Shown one piece after another: positions 47,729-58,310 of a DNA stretch of 64,000 nucleotides. The DNA lies in NCBI RefSeq assembly GCF_014805625.2, contig NW_023998492.1:706822-770821 (forward strand), read 5' to 3'. The stretch comes from Glossina fuscipes. Lineage: Eukaryota; Arthropoda; Insecta; Diptera; Glossinidae. Below the pieces are notes generated by a model. The model was not told the origin of the DNA and made no database searches. It saw only the letters and a list, made by a program, of their open reading frames with translations. A program made the position numbers and the translations under genes. The first letter of the stretch is position 1. Every line of letters starts with the position of its first letter.

Positions 47729-48232
47729 TTAATTTGAAGTAATAACTTCAATGGCGTTTGAGTTTTTTTCAAGATAGATAAAAAGTTTATATAAATTATT
47801 AAGAGCACATCTAAATTTAAAATCATTTCGATGATGTGGGCAGTTAGTAAAATAATCAGGTAGTTTTCTCAAAGATGTTTGAGTGTCCACGAATATCACT
47901 TTAGATTTCAAATATTTTTTAAGAAATTCTTGTTTTTCTCTTCCCACGACTAAAACGTACTCATAATTATTCAAGGGAGATAGTATGTCACCTAAGCAGG
48001 TATAGTCTATACCACCATCCCACCATTTTAAACCATGAATAAATTTAGCACAAAAATGATTTTGATCTTTAGTCATCTCATTTAATTTCTTTTCAACGAA
48101 CGGCGACCTAAATAAAAAGTAGTTAGCTACAACAGAACTTGCACTTATATACGCTAGCTCTTTAATAAAAATTTGATTCTGATTTCCATGACAATACTGG
48201 AAATCAACAAGAGCGAACGCACTTTTAGTTAC
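47729..48232 (-). CDS. Conserved Polinton protein of unknown function (leftward)
   Basis: The Met-initiated frame (48076 to 47729, 115 codons) contains HGLKWWDGG, YEYVLVVGREKQEFL and a CPHHRND-CALNNLYKL end. The frame stays open upstream to at least 48232 with VDFQYCHGNQNQIFIKELA and FLFRSPFVEKKL, which looks like the real N-terminal half. An initiator Met is missing, so the first exon may be spliced or mutated. The Cys/His set near the C terminus could bind metal. It is widespread next to ATPase in arthropod Mavericks as I recall; function unknown. Confidence 0.6.
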   Translation of the reverse strand, partial: VTKSAFALVDFQYCHGNQNQIFIKELAYISASSVVANYFLFRSPFVEKKLNEMTKDQNHFCAKFIHGLKWWDGGIDYTCLGDILSPLNNYEYVLVVGREKQEFLKKYLKSKVIFVDTQTSLRKLPDYFTNCPHHRNDFKFRCALNNLYKLFIYLEKNSNAIEVITSN

Positions 48233-48277
48233 GCTGGATATGGTTTGATGAGTTACTGATAAATACTGAGCTGATTT

Positions 48278-48315
48278 TATATAATTTTTGAGTTTATATT
48301 CTAAAAGATTTCAGC
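48278..48315 (+). promoter_or_regulatory. Candidate promoter for rightward gene at 48349
   Basis: TATATAA at 48278-48284, with TCAGC at 48311 close to the arthropod initiator TCAGT and about 33 bp downstream. It lies in the ~115 bp gap of a divergent gene pair. Confidence 0.35.
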
Positions 48316-48348
48316 AAACTGTCAGTACTAGTTGTGTCGTCTCAGTAA

Positions 48349-48978
48349 ATGGATCACATATCGCCAAGTGCTCAAAAAACTCCGCGTTTACCAAAAAGAA
48401 ATCAAGACCATCAATTAATATTTGGTTTGGAATATTTCGTCGGTTTAAAAACTAAAATCAAATGTGGTTTTTCACCCTCAAGAAACTTTAAACCACTTTT
48501 ATGGCTGCAAGATAGTAAATGTAATTTTATTAGTTTCACTCGTGATCAATGGATTCATTTAATGGCTTACAAGGAATACATACAACTAAGATTGGATCAA
48601 ATAGACTTTATAGAACTTGAGAGCTTTCTAGATCATCCAACTCTAGACAACATTGAGTGTAATTTTAAATATAATCGAGATGGACAATGTCTTTTGATTA
48701 TTAAACAAAAAGGACATAGAATAAAACTTCATGCTGAAACGTGGAGATTAATAACTCGTGTTGGAATTTTTTTATCAACGTTCCTATGCTGGAATACTAC
48801 ATTACAAAAGCAAATCTCGTTCTTTTATTACAATCATTTTTTACCAAAGTGCGTGGAATTAAATAAGACTGATGTTCAACTGGCTGATATGTCTATATCC
48901 ATCGACCCTGATATTGAGATTGATTTGTTAAGATTATGTTTTGAATTTTCTCGGAAAATGTCAATAAAGATTAGGTAG
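48349..48978 (+). CDS. Conserved Polinton protein of unknown function (rightward)
   Basis: 209 codons, intact. The N terminus is polar (MDHISPSAQKTPRLPKRNQD). The body contains FISFTRDQWIHLMAYKEYIQ and LHAETWRLITRVGIFLSTFL; the latter is only weakly hydrophobic and not a clear membrane helix. The C terminus is acidic, then ends FSRKMSIKIR. It lies between the divergent unknown gene and the integrase. I recall similar frames in insect Mavericks but cannot assign a function. Confidence 0.6.
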   Translation: MDHISPSAQKTPRLPKRNQDHQLIFGLEYFVGLKTKIKCGFSPSRNFKPLLWLQDSKCNFISFTRDQWIHLMAYKEYIQLRLDQIDFIELESFLDHPTLDNIECNFKYNRDGQCLLIIKQKGHRIKLHAETWRLITRVGIFLSTFLCWNTTLQKQISFFYYNHFLPKCVELNKTDVQLADMSISIDPDIEIDLLRLCFEFSRKMSIKIR

Positions 48979-49033
48979 GATATTAAGATACATAAGCTAC
49001 ATTAGAGAATGATAAAAAAATAAATGTATAAAA

Positions 49034-49814
49034 ATGAGTAAAATTCAAGTTGTTAATGAGATTCACAACCCAGCCCTAAAAACCAGAACCAGTAAAATCT
49101 AAAAGTTCTTCAGACATAGTTAAAGCGATGAAACAGGTATTGGAAAAAAGAAATACATCTCCAAGAAATATTCAAACTGATCAGGGAAAGGAATTTTTCA
49201 ATAAAGATTTTAAAAGTTTGATGAAATATTATCAAATTAATCACTATCACACATATACTCATATGAAAGCCTCCATATGTGAAAGATTTAATAGAACATT
49301 AAAAAACTTAATGTGGAAAATGTTTAGTATGAATGGTAATTACAAGTGGATAAACAGCCTGCAAACATTACTAGCCAAATACAATAATACATATCACAGA
49401 ATAATAAAAATGAAACCAAATGAAGTCAATAAACACAACGAGAAGCAGATATTACAAACTGTATATAATTTCCCTAAAACATTTCCAAGACAACAGTTTA
49501 AAGTTGGGGATTATTTTGGAATTAGCAAATTTAAAGGAGTATTTTTTAAAGGCTATGAACCAAACTGGACAACCGAAATATTTCAGATCGGTAGAATAAA
49601 AATTACAAATCCTGTTACTTACATTCTAAAGGACTATAAGAAAAATGAAATATTAGGATTATTTTATGAATACGAAATGCAAAAAGTTCGTGACGAAAAT
49701 GCCTATTTAGTGGAAAAAATATTGAAGAAACAGGGAAACAAATTTTTTGTGAAGTGGCTAGGGTTTGATCAAACTCATAATTCATGGATTAATAAAACTC
49801 AATTACTTCTATAA
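49034..49814 (+). pseudogene. Retroviral-type integrase with chromodomain, internally deleted
   Basis: ATG 49034 opens MSKIQVVNEIHNPA, the usual N terminus, but within ~60 bp the sequence jumps to KAMKQVLEKRNTSPRNIQTD in another frame. The region with the first catalytic Asp is missing. The second Asp (NIQTDQGKEFFN) and the Glu (ICERFNRTLKN) remain. The C terminus has a chromodomain-like YLVEKILKKQGNKFFVKWLG followed by SWI near 49700-49790. Integrase inserts the element and the chromodomain may steer it to chromatin. Without the first Asp it is dead. The open remainder (228 codons from Met 49128) is otherwise clean, so the deletion is probably recent. Confidence 0.85.
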
Positions 49815-50020
49815 ATTATGTATAAGATTAACCGAAAATCTTTGTTATTATTATTATTATTATTATTATTTTTAAATCTAAATAAAATAAAAATCCAAAA
49901 AAATTGCATTGCGTATTAATTTTTACATTTATTCTTCCATACATAGTAATTACATTTCATTTACATATTCGTATTATTTACTTTATAATTATTTTACATA
50001 TGTTCATATATACCTAGTAT
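49815..50020. other. Convergent gene ends with ATT repeat
   Basis: An (ATT)n run at ~49847-49870 lies between the 3' ends of integrase and polymerase. Confidence 0.7.
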
Positions 50021-52039
50021 TTATACATCGTTATTTATTATTTGATTACCTATTTTATAATTTCCCCACGCTAGCGTGGAAATTTTATCATCTAAAACAC
50101 ACCGCTTATCATCTAAATAATCGAACGCTATTTTTTTGCAGATCTCTGTGTACAATCTGTGAGATCTGCTTCTGATAATTCTCGGTTCATCATAAAAAGA
50201 TTGTCTATTTATAATACAGTGTTTATAATCACTATATTTTAATTTGTCGGTTACACATTTTTTTATCCCCTTAACTTTTTTCACTTCTTTTTCTTTATTG
50301 TTCCCATCATTGACTGCGTATGCATACGCCTTGCCTTTTAAACCTGCAAATTTTGCCATGATTCTCCCGGCGTTCTCGTCTTTTGCAATAGTGTTGCTCA
50401 TTTTGCAATAGTTTTTTAGGACTTGCGAAATTCGTCCAGTACAACTGATACCATTCATTTTCCATTTCCGCTGCATATGACCAAGAAATTCAGCTATGCA
50501 TGTGTCTCCTAATAAGAAATAAATAACTAGATTCAATTAGTTACTTAAATAAAAAACAAAAACAGTTGTTATATACTCACCAACAAAAGTATACTGTTCA
50601 TCACACTCTTCGTTATACACATGTTTAACATAATAAGAGACTGCGAACGCTTCATGCTGTTGAACTGCCCTCGTCCCTTCGCTCCTGGTAAGAACTTCTA
50701 TGGGTTTCAGCACAGCCTCTATATCAGCATATATGATTATTGGCGACGACAACTTCTTCTCCATATTTTTGAATTTGGTTACTGTTCCCGCTGATGGAAA
50801 TACACTTTTCACTTTGGTGCAACCTTCCTTATGGCGGGTTCCAGTCATGGTGTAAAACGTTTGCCGCAAATCACAAAACTGTCCTGATGTATAGCTTCGC
50901 GTGTATTGTGTTTTTACCAATCTCTGCATGTTGGTAGTAAGACAATAATGATATTGCTTAGTCGTTTCGTTATAAACAGTTAGCAAGTTGATATGCAAAC
51001 TTTTTGGTTCCTTTGTGGCTCTTGCCGGACCAACCACTTTCCATGTACCCTTGGAACGTAGCAATTCATATGTATTTATGCTGAAGTCTTTGTTATTCTG
51101 CTCAAACCAGTTGATGTCGCAGTTGGTTATAGGAAATTTTAATCCAGAAAAGTCAATCCGAACATGTGAACCCACAGGAATGGACTTCAACTTGCAAACG
51201 ATTAGTTCAAAGAATTTAAATTCTACCATCGCCCAACCGCTATCTCGTTCCTGGTATTCTTCAGTTGCTCTTTTAAGCTCAATAAAAAGCTCGTCAATCT
51301 TATCGTCAACTTCACTGTTTTCTCTTGCAGCAACGAACTTCGTTGAGAAGTGTTTCAGTGTTATCACCATTTCTGTTTCGAAGTCCTTCACATAATCTCC
51401 AAAAAGCTTCAAATTGAACTTTACAGCGCCAAATTCATCTAATTTGGTTTGAATTTGCTCGTGTATAAATGTGCGGATATCATCCAAAAATATGTTTATT
51501 ACAATCTCATCCCTCGAGTCGCTGACGATTTTATATTGTATCACATTTTCCGATGTCGCGGGAGATGTGATGAACACATTTTCTTTTAAGAGCACAGCTG
51601 TCTTCTCTTTGTACTTGTTGGTCCTTAAATGGTTTATGTACTTTGTCTGCATCATAAAAACTTGGCAGGGCTCGCAATACACCTCACTGGCAGGAACTTT
51701 CTTCTTGGTGCTAGCTCCAAACACTGCTTTACGCTTATCGCCGTTGCTTGCAAACGGTCCTTCATTCATACTGGAAGTAGGAGGCTGGTATTCTTTAAAT
51801 GCTCTTTCACAGCCTGCCACGAACTCTTTGCATAAATAGGTATGGAATAACTCGTGTTCGGTTACAATCATACCACAGGAATTACACCTTGTTTACCGTT
51901 CGCCAATTTTTTCTTCGTTCAAGGAATCAGCTTGCTGCAAACCTAGCTGACAAGCTCTTGCAAATTCTGGGCAGTAATGCTCCAGTAAATTCTCAATTGT
52001 CTCATGGCAAAACGTGCACTTAATTGTGTTAGGTTCCAT
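50021..52039 (-). pseudogene. Protein-primed DNA polymerase B, core deleted
   Basis: ATG at 52039 begins MEPNTIKCTFCHETIENLLEH, a Cys/His finger; an in-frame TAA occurs at 51893-51895, after which the frame stays open to 50581. This part has RCNSCGMI, a long N-terminal region and PIIIYADIEAVL, the exonuclease I motif (Asp-x-Glu). A 72 bp intron (50509-50580, GTGAGT...TTAG) joins FVG to DTCIAEFLGHM. The next residues leap to the extreme C terminus (AKFAGLKGKAYAY, LAWGNYKI), so exonuclease II/III and all polymerase motifs are gone, several hundred codons. Polinton PolB copies the element from a terminal protein primer; this copy cannot. It lies just inside the right TIR. Confidence 0.88.
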
Positions 52040-52133
52040 TTTAATTTTTTCTATTTTTATTTAAAGTAATTAACTCACTAACCGATTTGGCGGTTGTAGT
52101 ATTTTTGAAAATAACTAAAGAGAAAACTCTGCT

Positions 52134-52735
52134 TATGTAGAAAAGAAATGTTGGTGAACTTACCTTCAAGCGTTATCTGAACAATTCTATCTGTCTTTTA
52201 TTTTTCTCAATAAATACTGTTATGAAATTCGCTTTTTACAAGATACAGTCCGTATCACTAGATCGTAGATATTTTGATCAAGAGAAATACACTTCAAAGT
52301 TTTTTTTCTTTACAATTATATTTCTTTCAATGTACGATTATTTACAAATTATTTTTGGCAATACTTTCGATTGCTTAACTCAAATACACTTTTTCTACTC
52401 TCTTGTCTTTCATAAATATTCTATTTATATACATTTTTGTCATCCTATTACTAGCACCTAATTTTATGACTTGACATTTAATTCGTTAACCTGCTTTTGT
52501 TGGTAACCGGTTTCATCGGCATGCAGCTGCATGAGGCGCCTGCGAATGTGCACTCTGCTTTTACCTGTCTGTTTTTCCACTAATCGCTTTCATCGATCTG
52601 CAGCTGCATGACGCCTAGCGAATGTAAATTTGCTCTGCTTATATAGGATAGAAATGTTGGTGAACTTACCTTCAAGCGTTATCTGTAAAATACCATCTGT
52701 CTTTTATTTTCTCTATAAATACTTTGAAGTGTGGT
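52134..52735 (-). repeat. Duplicated promoter module in right TIR
   Basis: CTTACCTTCAAGCGTTATCTG, written with its context, occurs at ~52159 and ~52665, 506 bp apart. Both include the TATA-like ATAAATACT and, on the minus strand, the splice donor GTAAGT (52158-52163 and 52664-52669). The unique spacer contains two relatives of CAGCTGCATGA(G/C) (near 52525 and 52602), each with TGCAGCTGCA-type symmetry. Confidence 0.75.
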
Positions 52736-52970
52736 CATAAATACCGTTTGACCTTTTTCTTTTTATCATTTATAATGCATCATAATAGTAGTTCTTTTTC
52801 CATTCTAGGCGAGGTGTTTATACGAATGAAAATAGTGATAATAAAAAATAGAAATGAAGAAGGATCATGAGACGTGTGAGTGTTCTGAAATGCGGTATGG
52901 TGAAATAGCCCCATCACCCAGAGTGCACTTTATTTTTTTCTTCGTGGAAATTTGTGTCGACGTGTGTATG

Positions 52971-53265
52971 CACGGCCGTGTCCGTTTTTTTATAATTTTT
53001 TTTATCAAAATCATAAATAACGTATGTCCTTGAAGGAATCCTTTTTCTTTTGGTCATGAATATGTGCGTAATGAAGAGAAGTGTTCGTGGAAATTTGTGT
53101 AGAGACATGCATGCACGATCGTGTTTCTTTGTTTATATGTTTTTTATCAGAATCCTAAATAATGTATGTCGATGAAGGAATTCTTTCTGGTTTTGTCATT
53201 AAGATGCGTGTAATCAAGAGAAGTGTTCGTGTGAATTAGTGTAAGCATGTGCATGCACGATCGTG
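52971..53265. repeat. Tandem ~143 bp units with CACGNNCGTG palindromes (right TIR)
   Basis: CACGGCCGTG at 52971, CACGATCGTG at 53114 and CACGATCGTG at 53256 are spaced 143 and 142 bp apart, mirroring the left TIR. Confidence 0.85.
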
Positions 53266-53654
53266 TTTCTTTGTTCATGTAGTTTTATAATGGGAATCAT
53301 AAGTAAGTGATGTCGTTGGAGGAATAGCTTTTTTATTTGTTGAGGGGGATGTGTGTAATGGAGGTAAGATAAATGGGAGGTAATTGTTTAGTAGCGTGAC
53401 ACGAGGGAGTGTAATTGGGAAGGAAGGCATGTGATGAAATGTGATCGTCCGCGTAGGAAGGAACAATCAGCGTTGTGAGGGGAAGCGGAGTTACATGTGG
53501 AGTTGGTAGTAGGTGAGAGGGATGGTATTCTGTATTGGTGTGTGTGTGTGGGCATGTGTGCTTTGGATGTGCAGTCATGTGGTGGGAGCGGGGAAGTGTG
53601 CGGACGCCGTTCCCCCATATATATACTACTAAAGTATTTAATATTTGGCCTTTT

Positions 53655-54339
53655 CATCTATATATACTACTTACTTTCTCTCATTATTGCCGAAGATTAA
53701 TTGAACCAATGATTGAATGTAGATTTAATATAATTTTTTTTAAAAATGGAATGAGAGACCGCGTTCCATGCATGACAATATTTTGTATCATTTCCGCAGT
53801 AGCATTAACGTTGTGATTCGGAACTTATTGAGCTCTTATTGAATTTGAAGATGTCACGTTTTGGGGCTGGGGAAGAAACATGGTGAAGATTAATATACGA
53901 AAAAGAGTTAGAAATTGTACATTGGTCCCAATTACCGAAGGAATGGAGGTGTCCAAGAACTTAGGATTTATACATTTCTGTGTTCGAAGTAAGAAAAAGG
54001 TTTGTTGTATTTCAAGCATATTATCAACGCTACGAATAGGCGTTGGTTCCTTTATGAGCCGTGTTAAACATAACAGTTAAATTCCACATATTTTATAATT
54101 TCGGTGTTGCTTCTCTCTGGAGTTGTGTGGGTCGGATTTGTTATATGCATCGAAATCACCGGCACGAATTCACTGCGTGGAAAGTTTATTCTACGGAAGA
54201 CACTGAGTTGAAGCAGTCGAGTCACGCTATTGTGGTTTAACAGATGTAGACATAAAAGAAATGAAAACTATTGCTAGGTTGGGGGATATGAAAGCCCTAA
54301 GCGGCTGTTGACATTATTTTATTTTGCTGTTGACATTAC
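53655..54339. other. Unassigned DNA right of the Polinton
   Basis: No gene or repeat that I can support. Confidence 0.4.
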
Positions 54340-54468
54340 TTTATAACGCTGCAATGTCGATGTTGTGATTATTACTTTGTTATAATTGTTGTATGCTGCG
54401 TTTTGCTGCTACTGCTGCTATTAATGCTTCTGCTGTTACTGGAGAGATTTTCTTTGCTACTATTTTTA

Positions 54469-54700
54469 TAAACATCACCGAACCATGGTTGCCGAGGAGG
54501 AAGCAACAGAGACCTCACAAAGTATATATGTTCTTAATCAGCATTGAATTATGAATCGATTTAAGCTTGTTCGTCCGTGTGTCTTCCATCTGTATAATGT
54601 CTGTTCTACATTTTCTTGTCCACAAAAACGGTGCTATGGACTTCAAATTTGGCAGAAACATTACAAGTTCTTGCGCGCAGGTTGTTATTGAAAATAGGCC
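54469..54700. repeat. Dispersed repeat relic
   Basis: ACATCACCGAACCATGG, CCTCACAAAGTATATATG, ATCGATTTAAGCTTGTTCGT and ACTTCAAATTTGGCAG follow the family order. Confidence 0.65.
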
Positions 54701-55079
54701 AATTTGGTAAAGGCAGAAGCCTCAGTGTGGCATAAGCTGAACGAAGCCTTGTTTTTCTTACCAAAAATTTGTGGATTTTTGCCCGTTACTCAGAAATTAC
54801 AGAAGTTAGAAGGATGACATTTTCAACAGTTACTTTACGAATCACTATACCCTTTATGTGTAAAAATGGAAAAAAATCGGTCATGCCATAAACTCACAAG
54901 TGATTAAAACTAGAAAGAATGTTTGAAAGTACTTTGTACGCTTCTTAAGTGAAAATGAAATGAAATAATTTTGAAGTGAATATTGTAGACACCGCGATTA
55001 CTTCTTTCTTAATGACACCAGCGATGCGGACTTGAAGAGTAGAATGCGAAAAGTACAGTAGTGGGTATGCGAAATTCGA

Positions 55080-55560
55080 CCTTCGCTGAAGATTATTGTT
55101 ATAGTCTTTGGCGATGTTTTTGCTGGTATTTTTGTGGTCCTTGTTGCAACACTTCTATTTTTCTGAAGTTGTTGTCTATACTTTTTTGCACTGCTGGTAC
55201 TATTATTGCTGTTGTACTCATATTTGTGATTTTTGCCGTTGTTGCTTGTGCTCCTGCTATAGATGGTAATGTTGTTTTACAATCATTATTGCGCTTATTC
55301 TGCTATTTTGTTCTTTTTAGTAATGCTTTTAGGATTGTGCGGTTGTTTTTACTGTCATTATTGCATATTGCGCTCTTGAGCCTATTGCTGTGGTCGTTGT
55401 TGACGGTGTTGGATTATTGTTAACGTTGTTGTGTTTGTTTTTGCTGAAATTTTAATATTATCGTTTTTGCTGTTGCTCTTGTATTTTCTATTGCTGTTGG
55501 CTTGAATAATTGTATTGGGATTGTTGTTGTTATGGTTGTCATTATTCGTGCTGGTGATAT
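55080..55560 (+). repeat. Cryptic (TTG/TGC/TTR) triplet tract
   Basis: A G/T-rich strand dominated by GTTGTT, TTGCTG and TTATTG triplets, with a lighter relative at 54340-54470. It creates a 120-codon hydrophobic frame (55061-55423) that is purely compositional. Confidence 0.75.
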
Positions 55561-56867
55561 TTTCTTTCGAAACCTGCCCATGCAAGACTTTTTTACGACT
55601 GCCTATGTTTTATATTTTGGTTGTAACGTAAATAGATGTGTGATATAGAAGTTTCTGTTCACTGATTTGTTTGTTATCTTGAAAGTAGAAGAATTTATAA
55701 CGGGATTTAAGATGTGGGTTCTCCTTCACTGCGTGCAAAACGTTTAATGTATCATTTTCATTTATGTGATAAACAACTTTATGATTACACGATTTTCCTA
55801 CGCTTGTTGAGGACTTGCTTTACTATTGAGCTTGCTTTATTCTTCAGAATTCGTAACTCAATATTTTGATTTGCCCGCAGTTTGTGTAATGAATGTTGTC
55901 TTTAAAAGACAAATTACTACTTGCTGGCATGAGCAACTCTCCAAGAAGGAGGCTTTTATGAAAAATGCAGGTTTGCGTAAAAATAATATGCAACCTTAAT
56001 AATGCTTACAGATAAATCGCATAAAATTTTTGCGTTTTAATAATGTAATTAATTCCGCGGAGGTGCCTACTGTTACAGTGGATTAAACTTTTTTTTGTAC
56101 ACTTACAATAAACAGGGGGAATTAATGACTGATGTTTATGGGTTTTACTTATTTATTTATTTGTTCTTCTGCAACGTATTTCTCTGTATAAAAACGTTGT
56201 GTTTACTGAAATTTCTGAACGAATCCCAATTACAAAAAGAGACCAGGAAGAAAATTATATTCTGCTATATTATTTTACATTGTAAAGGTACTGTGTTGGA
56301 AATGTGTAGATAGTGTGTAGAGTGGTGTGTCCCAAGTAACTGAGAATTCCCCATGAGTGTAATGTTAGTGTATAATTTCCTGATTGTTTGGTTATTTCCC
56401 CCAAGTGTAGCATTTTTTTAGCTGACAGAGTGAATTCGACGAAGAGTGTGTCTACCTAATTTAATGAATTCAATTCTTTAATTAATTCGTTTTTTAAAAG
56501 CTCCTACGATGCCAAGGCAAGCCCGACTTAGAAGTCATCTAATTGAATTGATTTTCTTTATTGATTTTGATGACTTACATACTAAAATTTTAGCCCAACT
56601 TTATTTACAAGGTTTGTTCAATTAAAATATGAAATGCTGTACTCAGCATTTATTCTAAATGGGGCGCCTGGTGCAATGTTATGCTTCCAGCGAAAATGTA
56701 ATTCATGGTTGTCTTGCTTATTTTTCTTTTTATTTCGTGTGTATACACGCTACACTTTGCATACACTACAATATTATATTCGCCCAATATCCATCATCTT
56801 TATCTCAAAAACTAACTCAAAAAAAAACAAGTATGAAAATTATATCAGGTTGTGATCGAATTTTTTA
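55561..56867. other. Unassigned AT-rich DNA
   Basis: Nothing supportable is visible. Confidence 0.4.
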
Positions 56868-57145
56868 TACCCACCGCCGTTACTCTATTTTTGTAGAAAA
56901 ATTTAGTGGAAACGTATATCCTGTATCTGTTGTAGTTTAAGAACAAAGAGTAGGAGCGAGGAAAAGTAAAGAGTTCATTGCTTTTGTTACATAGGCATGT
57001 GGGCGTACAGACACTGTATATTTGCGCAGATCGACAGACGGACAGACGAACAGACGAACAGACGGACATGATTAGATGCATTAACAACATATATACTTTA
57101 TAGTTTTTGAGGCTTGTGTCTGCGCCCTCGGTCATGGGTGTAAAA
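56868..57145. repeat. Dispersed repeat relic, both ends visible
   Basis: TATACCCACCGCCGTTACTC at the left and CCCTCGGTCATGGGTGTAAA at the right form imperfect inverted ends. CAGACGGACAGACGAACAGA lies between. Confidence 0.55.
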
Positions 57146-58049
57146 ATAAATAAAACTGCGATACTCTATAATAATCGGCCTTTATTGTCACTCCACGCGA
57201 GTTGTAAGATCTATAGAATATGCAAGGAGATATTCATCATTGTGTTTGTTACAGTTTATAAGCATTAAGTAGCAAATCTATTCTACTTTGCCTTTCAATA
57301 ACAGTGGCGTTCCAATTTAATGATACTTAGTAAGCATGTCTTCCGACCGATTTGATCCATTTTCGATACCAACCTGTACGCGCGAAGTTCCAATATCTTT
57401 GTCAAATCCTCAATTTTGCATTTTTGTGACCAGAAGAATGGTAATCATACACGTATGACCAAACACAGATGCTTCGATGGAGTCAGAATTTGGTACTAAC
57501 CAAAAATATGTGTACATTGTGTCATTTCTGGATGTTTCCTTTAAATGTTGTAAATATTTTGACAAAACGAACTCACATCCTTCGATGATGGTTGCAAAGG
57601 AAAATGATTTCTGCAACGGTTTTATTCTAAATAATCTGATATGGTTTACGAAAGTTTGTTGTTGTTCAGATTTTATTAAACCTCTAATCAACTCTAGAAA
57701 AAAGCCAGTTTGTTGAAAATAAAATTTTATTGCGATATTTTAAATGTAAATATTTGAAAGCTTGCATGTATTCCTTGAGTAAATTGTTGTAGCAAATAAT
57801 CAAGGAAGAAAAAGCCTTTTCTTTTGAAAAGAGGATGATTACATACATATCCTTAGGAAAGTTCAGATTTGAAAATATAGGCACACTAATACCTAACGCG
57901 TACACATGGCAATGTGAAAGCTAACATTGTTGTATTCGCTCACTACGTTTGCTAATGTCATTCGCAGTATATGATATGCAGACTTCTTACTGTTCGGAAG
58001 TTCTATCACACTATGCAAAAGACGCAATTTATATTAAGGAGCTATGAAA
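57146..58049. other. Unassigned AT-rich DNA
   Basis: Short frames only, without motifs. Confidence 0.4.
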
Positions 58050-58310
58050 TCTTTTTATACCCACTATGGAAATATGAGGGGTTTATTCACTTTGTCAAAA
58101 CGTGTGCAAAGCCTGAAAGGAGTTTCAGAGAGTTTGATCAAATTCTAAACCGATTTAAGCATGTTCGTCAATCCGTCTACGCAAGCTCTTTTCTAAACAT
58201 TCTGCTGGTTTTCAAAAATGAGGATTTCAAATTTGGTAGGCACGTGGAACATTCTTTGTCAAAGCAGACGCTTAAAACACTCGTATGCCAAAAACTATCA
58301 ACATCTTTGC
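58050..58310. repeat. Dispersed repeat relic
   Basis: TATACCCACTATGGAAATAT, CACTTTGTCAAAACGTGTGC, CCGATTTAAGCATGTTCGTC and TTCAAATTTGGTAGGCAC match the family in order. Confidence 0.7.

Larger units (their letters stand above)
41803..53654. mobile_element. Polinton/Maverick (virus-like DNA transposon), degraded
   Basis: The ends AAAAGGCCAAA...GGGGGAACG are inverted at 41803 and 53654, with long TIRs (about 1.06 and 1.6 kb). Inside are protein-primed polymerase B, retroviral-type integrase with chromodomain, A32-like packaging ATPase, adenovirus-like protease, double jelly-roll major capsid and penton-like minor capsid, the hallmark set of Polintons (the endogenous relatives of adintoviruses). 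Capsid-side genes all read leftward in the order ATPase, small basic protein, PC-like, minor capsid, pVI-like, major capsid, protease. At ~11.9 kb it is shorter than the usual 15-20 kb, partly because of internal deletions in integrase and polymerase. No 6 bp target duplication was found. Confidence 0.93.
52046..53654 (-). repeat. Polinton right TIR (with extra ~0.5 kb)
   Basis: Inverted copy of 41803-42860. It is longer because a ~90 bp promoter module occurs twice (52134-52215 and 52638-52732), separated by ~415 bp found only here. It starts just upstream of the polymerase ATG. Confidence 0.9.

Noticed and set aside
50988..51839. Long plus-strand frames opposite the polymerase
   Set aside because: Antisense shadows of the polymerase B frame.
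41797..53660. Six-base target duplication around the Polinton
   Set aside because: Bases outside the terminal AAAAGGCC (TGGATA left, CATCTA right) do not match; neighbouring offsets were tried without success.
55061..55423. 120-codon hydrophobic open frame resembling a membrane protein
   Set aside because: It lies wholly in a TTG/TGC triplet tract, which produces Leu/Phe/Val/Cys-rich frames by composition.
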